DNA of 64,000 nucleotides, taken from the NCBI GenBank assembly GCA_936450465.1, contig OW388291.1, positions 80,365,436 to 80,429,435 on the forward strand, given 5' to 3'. A program made the position numbers and the translations under genes. Shown one piece after another: positions 57,383 through 64,000 of this stretch (positions are counted from its first letter, which is position 1; each line of letters opens with the position of its first letter). The notes beneath the pieces are model-generated. The model saw nothing but the letters and a program-made list of their open reading frames with translations, did not search any database and was not told where the DNA came from. The stretch is from Gibbula magus. Lineage: Eukaryota; Mollusca; Gastropoda; Trochida; Trochidae.

Positions 57383-58098
57383 AGCTCATCAGGCCTGAAA
57401 GGCCCGAGTGGCTTATGGCATGGCGTCCGGCGTCCGTCCGTCCTTCCGTCCGACCGTCCGTCCATCCTGTCCGTAAACTTTTCGCATTTTTTACTTCTTC
57501 TCCAGAACCAATGACTCTAGAGAGCTGAAATGTTGTGTGCAGACTCCTTGGCTAATGGGGATTCTAAATTCAAGTAAATTGTAGATTTGGTGACCCTGGT
57601 AATAATAAGGGCCTCACAGGCCATGACCTTAAATCCTATTTTTATCTTCTTCTCCAGAAGGCTGAAATGGTGTGTGCAGAGTTTTTAGCCAATGGGGATT
57701 GATGAATGATGAATTAATTTCCAAAATAAAATTGAAATCGGTGATAATGGCAGTAGTGTACTACTACTAGTGTAATTTAACAGTCAGGGGTATTAGCCAG
57801 ACTCACTTTTTTGCTTGTTAAATATTGAAAATGAGCCTGTGAGAAACAGGATCAGGGCTCCTTTTCAATATGTAATAAATGTTGATATTTCCAGAATACA
57901 AATAAGAACTAAAACAATAAAATGCAAAGGTCTACAATATTTAAAGTGAATGTGGTTTGATTTGTAACCAATTTTGTTAATAAATTTTTAATTTGATGAT
58001 TGGGCAATGCCTTATTATGTGATATCTTAATCTTTCCCTTAAGATAATGAATAACTTAATTCCTGATGAGCTTCAGAGCCAATGGCTCCATTTTTAGT
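57383..58098 (+). mobile_element. HINE-A4: short family A copy
   Basis: AGCTCATCAGGCCTGAAAGG head, CGTCCGTCCGTCC block (57431-57470), about 1.5 decayed core units (GAGAGCTGAAATGTTGTGTG, CTCCTTGGCTAATGGGGATT) and the end CCTGATGAGCTTCAGAGCCA then ATGGCTCCATTTTTAG. The middle contains other sequence, including a HINE-C-like 3' end. Confidence 0.6.
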
Positions 58099-59719
58099 GA
58101 TTTGGAGTTCTTACTGCCAAAGCCAGCATAAACCTCGTTGGTTAACTGTTTGAATGATGCCAACTAGTCCATTAAGCTTGACCAACAGCCAAAATTATTG
58201 TTGATTTTTATGTTTTCAAGATCACATCTGTCCGAGAGAGTTAAATGCATCCACATTCCATACATTAACGGAATAGCACTAACAGTATCTAGTAATCACT
58301 TGCTTCACTACAGCGTTGTTACATACATAAAGCACTGACACCTTGAAACCAAGAAGTTGTCAATCAATGTGTTTCTTCTGTGTGTGTGGCTTGTTGATCT
58401 AAGGCATATCATGTTAGACACTGGAACAGATCAAGGAAAGTTGGAAAGAGGTGTGGGTGGGTCACTCATTGGGGGGGGGGGATCTACATGCAAAAAAATT
58501 CAAAATAGAATTCTGGTTGCGCCACTTCAACATACTGAATTTCTTGAGTTTCTCAATGACAGACTCCTCTCCTTTGTGTCATCATTCTTCATCGGAATAA
58601 AAGTTTTATGAGCATTTATCATCAACCAATGACAAACTGTCTCAACTTCTTGATGTCTTGCAATCAAAATTAAGGCACAGATTTACTATTATGATTTATT
58701 AAACTTTATTACTACAATGAGTTTGTTACACACACGTGTGATACCACCACATGCTGTCGAAACGTCATAATCGGCGTGTGACGTCATAGTCATTTTTGGT
58801 TGACGTCACAATGTTAGCCGCGCGACTGTAATAGCGGTTGACCTATTTGCACGTGAGCGTCTCTAACAACGAATTTCTTGCAATTCAGCGCTATTTACAT
58901 CATTGAGTAATATGTAAAATACTAAACTTTGTCCCGTTTGATAACATGCTTTCGCTTATTAAAATACCTAACCATTCACTCGTTTCATAAACATGTTATC
59001 AAATGGGACATCGTTTAGTATTCTATATTTAACTTCCATATGTAAAATGTTGAAGCAACACATGGTATGTTATGATTAATATTATGATGAGGTCTGATAA
59101 ACACAGATACATGTACTGGTATACATGTTCTTTTATGCTCCAACAGTTAGTTCCTCCAGCATCAAAGGTTTAAGCATTCACAAGGTGGTAGGATGTCCAA
59201 TCACATGTGGTCTGCAGTAAAGTTATTGTGGATGTTCATCTGACAATTATAGAGATACTAACGTGTGTGGAGATAACAAGATGAAACCGGATGAGGAGGA
59301 ATGGGCTGATTTTGGTAATAAGGGATCACCATTCCACAACCTGGGGCAAGCAGAGGCTGTAAATACAGAACTTGGGCCAAAAGGGTAGCCATATGCTGAT
59401 TGGGTAATCATATTTAAAGGGTTTCACTGTTGTAGGGGAAAAGGGGCACCTGCTGCTAGATAGACGGTAGAGTAGAGATGGTCTGCGGGGGTGTAATACC
59501 TGTCAGTTACGGTTTCCTTAGTATGTATATAATGACATGTTTTAAGCTCCATCACTATGATTTATATTGCATATGAAGTATAATTTGAAACCTTATACAT
59601 GTATAGTTTGTTTATGTTTACACATTTTAGCATTTGTAGCTCACATCCATTACATTAGTATTGAGGATAAAAGTATGTACTTTCAACTCATCAATGTGCA
59701 AATTAAGAAACAGAATTAT
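58099..59719 (+). other. Downstream region with G-run and a foldback at 58917-59023
   Basis: AT-rich. A run of twelve G lies near 58471. 58917-58948 (ACTAAACTTTGTCCCGTTTG then ATAACATG) is inverted at 58991-59023 (CATGTTATCAAATGGGACAT...TTTAGTAT) with a 42-bp loop. Upstream, 58735-58860 is locally GC-rich with two TGACGTCA-like sites and CACGTG-like words. No exon recognised. Confidence 0.45.
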
Positions 59720-60120
59720 ATACCCTGCTACGAAGTAGTCTGTGGTATATAGCAGTCAGCTTGTGTCTGTCCGTGAGTCTGTCTATGTGTGCATCCGTGT
59801 GTCTGTCCATCCATCCGCTGCCACACTTTTTTATTTACTCATAACTCATATACTAATTGTTCAAATTTTAAAAGACTTCATGCATATAATCGTTATGATG
59901 TGTACATGTGCCTGTTGTATGTTTCATACCCTCCTTTGCATAATTCATGCATATTTATTTATTTATTTACTTTGAATGGCACACTTTTTGTTTCAATCAT
60001 AACCCAGACACTAACTGTTCAAATGTTACAAAACTTGATACAAATATCACTATGGTGTGTAGATCTTCCTTTTAAGATCACAGAAGTGTTGATCAAACAA
60101 CATACTGCCACAGGTAACAA
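59720..60120 (+). mobile_element. Decayed HINE-C-like fragment
   Basis: ATATACCCTGCTACGAAGTA and GGTATATAGCAGTC match the HINE-C head with substitutions. Degenerate CTGTCCGTGAGTCTGTC/CCATCCATCCG follows and a poorly conserved core (TAACTCATATACTAATTGTTCAA / TAACCCAGACACTAACTGTTCAA). The 3' end is not identifiable. Confidence 0.45.
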
Positions 60121-60892
60121 TCCATATCTGTCTCTGTATGATGTTAAGCAACTAAAAGACATCAAACTTTCACTTCCCATTCCATGATCCGTTCATCAAT
60201 TACATGATTTACAACTTCCTTGAATCATAATGATGAAAATGTCTTATTGCAAATAATTCATCTATTCAGATCATTGACAGGATGTTTTTGAAGTATTTGA
60301 AGTCAAGTTTTCAAAGAAAGGTTTGTTAGTGAAGGTGTTGATAACGTTATGCATCATCATTATTAGTTAGATAACCGATATGAAACAGTTTGTTAAGTAT
60401 TCAGAGTCAAGTTTTCAAAGTAAGGTTTGATTGTGGAGGTGTTGATAAACTGTGCATCATCATTATTACTGAGATAACCAACATGCTGTACATCGTTGAA
60501 TCAAATTGTAGATCGAACTTTGAGGAGTAGATCACCGAATGGGTTGTCATTAATGATCTTTGTAATTCTGTGCAGCTTTGATCTGATCTGTGAGTTCAGG
60601 GGAAGTTTAAACAAGCGCGTTATCCAGATGTTGTCTCCATCTTCCTGCCTTCAAACATGGCAAAACACGGTATTTACTCTTGTTTTAGGAACAGGATGCA
60701 ATTTCATGTGTCAGATAAAACATTTTTATTGAAAAATGAGCTTATTTTCAATGAAAAGTTTTATCATTAACAAGTCTAACTCTTTTATAGACTATGTAGA
60801 GATATAGGGATGGGATTCATCAGTTGATTTCCTCATATTTCTTTTGACCTTCTGTCATCTGTTGAGTTTCCAGGAGTGGACAAAAATTTAAA
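60121..60892 (+). other. Downstream spacer with a 110-bp tandem duplication
   Basis: 60287-60375 and 60396-60482 are diverged copies (GTCAAGTTTTCAAAG, GGAGGTGTTGATAA, TGCATCATCATTATTA, GAGATAACC). Nothing else recognised. Confidence 0.5.
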
Positions 60893-63800
60893 AGCAGGAT
60901 GGTGCAGTAGTTAATCTACTCAGATCTACTCATTGTCTACTGTGCTGTACCCAGGTCACAGCAAGATGGTTCAGTAGTTAATCTACACAGATCTACTCAT
61001 TGTCTACTGTGCTGTACCCAGGTCACAGCAAGATGGTTCAGTAGTTACTCTACTCAGATCTACTCACTGTCTACTGTGCTGTACCCTGGTCACATCAGGA
61101 TGGTTCAGTAGTTACTCTACTCAGATCTACTCATTGTCTACTGTGCTGTACCCAGGTCACAGCAAGATGGTTCAGCAGTTACTCTACTCAGATCTACTCA
61201 CTGTCTACTGTGCTGTACCCTGGTCACAGCAAGATGGTTCAGTAGTTACTCTACTCAGATCTACTCACTGTCTACTGTGCTGTACCCAGGTCACAGCAAG
61301 ATGGTTCAGTAGTTACTCTACTCAGATCTACTCACTGTCTACTGTGCTGCACCCAGGTCACAGCAAGATGGTTCAGTAGTTACTCTACTCAGATCTACTC
61401 ATAGTCTACTGTGCTGTACCCTGGTCACAGCAAGATGGTTCAGCAGTTACTCTACTCAGATCTACTCATTGTCTACTAGGCTTTACCCAGGTCACAGCAA
61501 GATGGTTCAGTAGTTAATCTACTCAGATCTACTCATTGTCTACTGTGCTGTACCCAGGTCACAGCAAGATGGTTCAGTAGTTAATCTACACAGATCTACT
61601 CATTGTCTACTGTGCTGTACCCAGGTCACAGCAAGATGGTTCAGTAGTTACTCTACTCAGATCTACTTATTGTCTACTGTGCTGTACCCTGGTCACATCA
61701 GGATGGTTCAGTAGTTACTCTACTCAGATCTACTCATTGTCTACTGTGCTGTACCCAGGTCACAGCAAGATGGTTCAGCAGTTACTCTACTCAGATCTAC
61801 TCACTGTCTACTGTGCTGTACCCTGGTCACAGCAAGATGGTTCAGTAGTTACTCTACTCAGATCTACTCACTGTCTACTGTGCTGTACCCAGGTCACAGC
61901 AAGATGGTTCAGTAGTTAATCTACACAGATCTACTCATTGTCTACTGTGCTGTACCCAGGTCACAGCAAGATGGTTCAGTAGTTACTCTACTCAGATCTA
62001 CTCACCGTCTACTGTGCTGTACCCTGGTCACATCAGGATGGTTCAGTAGTTACTCTACTCAGATCTACTCATTGTCTACTGTGCTGTACCCAGGTCACAG
62101 CAAGATGGTTCAGCAGTTACTCTACTCAGATCTACTCACTGTCTACTGTGCTGTACCCTGGTCACAGCAAGATGGTTCAGTAGTTACTCTACTCAGATCT
62201 ACTCACTGTCTACTGTGCTGTACCCAGGTCACAGCAAGATGGTTCAGTAGTTACTCTACTCAGATCTACTCACTGTCTACTGTGCTGCACCCAGGTCACA
62301 GCAAGATGGTTCAGTAGTTACTCTACTCAGATCTACTCATAGTCTACTGTGCTGTACCCTGGTCACAGCAAGATGGTTCAGCAGTTACTCTACTCAGATC
62401 TACTCATTGTCTACTAGGCTTTACCCAGGTCACAGCAAGATGGTTCAGTAGTTAATCTACTCAGATCTACTCATTGTCTACTGTGCTGTACCCAGGTCAC
62501 AGCAAGATGGTTCAGTAGTTAATCTACACAGATCTACTCATTGTCTACTGTGCTGTACCCAGGTCACAGCAAGATGGTTCAGTAGTTACTCTACTCAGAT
62601 CTACTTATTGTCTACTGTGCTGTACCCTGGTCACATCAGGATGGTTCAGTAGTTACTCTACTCAGATCTACTCATTGTCTACTGTGCTGTACCCAGGTCA
62701 CAGCAAGATGGTTCAGCAGTTACTCTACTCAGATCTACTCACTGTCTACTGTGCTGTACCCTGGTCACAGCAAGATGGTTCAGTAGTTACTCTACTCAGA
62801 TCTACTCACTGTCTACTGTGCTGTACCCAGGTCACAGCAAGATGGTTCAGTAGTTACTCTACTCAGATCTTCTCACTGTCTACTGTGCTGCAACAAGGTC
62901 ACAGCAAGATGGTTCAGTAGTTACTCTACTCAGATCTACTCATAGTCTACTGTGCTGTACCCTGGTCACAGCAAGATGGTTCAGCAGTTACTCTACTCAG
63001 ATCTACTCATTGTCTACTAGGCTTTACCCAGGTCTCAGCAAGATGGTTCAGTAGTTACTCTACTCAGATCTACTTATTGTCTACTGTGCTGTACCCAGGT
63101 CACAGCAAGATTGTTCAGTAGTTACTCTACTCAGATCTACTCATTGTCTACTGGGCTGTACCCAGGTCACAGCAAGATGGTTCAGTAGTTACTCTACTCA
63201 GATCTACTTATTGTCTACTGTGCTGTACCCTGGTCACATCAGGATGGTTCAGTAGTTACTCTACTCAGATCTACTCATTGTCTACTGTGCTGTACCCAGG
63301 TCACAGCAAGATGGTTCAGCAGTTACTCTACTCAGATCTACTCACTGTCTACTGTGCTGTACCCTGGTCACAGCAAGATGGTTCAGTAGTTACTCTACTC
63401 AGATCTACTCACTGTCTACTGTGCTGTACCCAGGTCACAGCAAGATGGTTCAGTAGTTACTCTACTCAGATCTACTCACTGTCTACTGTGCTGCACCCAG
63501 GTCACAGCAAGATGGTTCAGTAGTTACTCTACTCAGATCTACTCATAGTCTACTGTGCTGTACCCTGGTCACAGCAAGATGGTTCAGCAGTTACTCTACT
63601 CAGATCTACTCATTGTCTACTAGGCTTTACCCAGGTCACAGCAAGATGGTTCAGTAGTTACTCTACTCAGATCTACTCATTGTCTACTGTGCTGTACCCA
63701 GGTCACAGCAAGATGCTTCAGTAGTTACTCTACTCAGATCTACTCATTGTCTACTGTGCTGTACCCAGGTCACAGCAAGATGGTTCAGTAGTTACTCTAC

Positions 63801-64000
63801 TCAGATCTACTCATTGTCTACTGGGCTGTACCCTGGTCACAGCAAGATGGTTCAGTAGTTACTCTACTCAGATCTACTCATTGTCTACTGGGCTGTACCC
63901 TGGTCACAGCAAGATGGTTCAGTAGTTACTCTACTCAGATCTACTCATTGTCTACTGGGCTGTACCCTGGTCACAGCAAGATGGTTCAGTAGTTACTCTA
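60893..64000 (+). repeat. MS4: 67-bp minisatellite with 603-bp higher-order repeat (right-truncated)
   Basis: The unit is about 67 bp: AGATCTACTCATTGTCTACT, GTGCTGTACCCAGGTCACAG, CAAGATGGTTCAGTAGTTACTCTACTC; about 46 copies to the edge. A distinctive block start recurs at 61134, 61737, 62072, 62675 and 63278, giving steps of 603, 335, 603 and 603 bp, i.e. nine, five, nine and nine units. The array continues past the window. Confidence 0.95.

Noticed and set aside
61134..63523. Five near-identical 60-81-codon frames
   Set aside because: Products of the 67-bp repeat with a 603-bp period; the frame is not maintained across units.

Overview
The window looks like one stretch of a repeat-rich metazoan nuclear genome, most likely a marine mollusc. 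The evidence is long introns, a tRNA-derived SINE with an (ACTC)n tail, pearl/HINE-like elements with (CCGT)n blocks, and large minisatellites. The species assignment is inference.

One host gene is recognisable. It is on the + strand, open at the left edge (position 1) and probably continuing past the right edge. Sixteen exons with consistent phase and GT-AG borders join into 822 in-frame codons: a charged low-complexity N-terminus with an AKAP-like amphipathic helix, a helical region, an F-box split over exons 4 and 5, an acidic/basic linker, then WD40 blades. This is the layout of an SCF ubiquitin-ligase substrate receptor (F-box/WD40, FBXW type). Coding exons are about 4% of the window.

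Layout: 1-7075 exons 1-5, with a TA-flanked DNA element (2978-4841) and a 52-bp minisatellite running up to the exon 5 splice acceptor (5714-6990). 7076-24585 is a 17.5-kb intron holding three copies of one Helentron/HINE-like family, two further HINE-like families (13315-15926), a complete piggyBac transposon with an intact transposase on the minus strand (17049-23197), a SINE remnant and a foldback MITE. 24586-29783 is a compact exon cluster (exons 6-15). 29784-55303 is a 25.5-kb intron dominated by an approximately 8.2-kb minisatellite (29938-40169), itself invaded by a Mutator-like MITE and a 2-kb TA-flanked element, followed by piggyBac derivatives, a LINE fragment inside a SINE, another SINE, HINE-like elements and a hAT-like element. 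55304-55385 is exon 16. The rest is non-coding with more HINE-like copies and, from about 60893 to the right edge, a 67-bp minisatellite with a 603-bp higher-order period.

The most interesting points are: (i) several sequence-unrelated element families share one architecture (5' foldback, (CCGT)n, minisatellite core, matching 3' inverted repeat, small hairpin, usually a CTTGTT end); (ii) many of the tandem arrays carry nuclear-receptor-like half-sites (AGGTCA/TCAAGGTCA/GGGTCA) in every monomer; (iii) the F-box/WD40 protein has a candidate PKA-RII-binding helix. No bacterial-type system, CRISPR array or rRNA is present.
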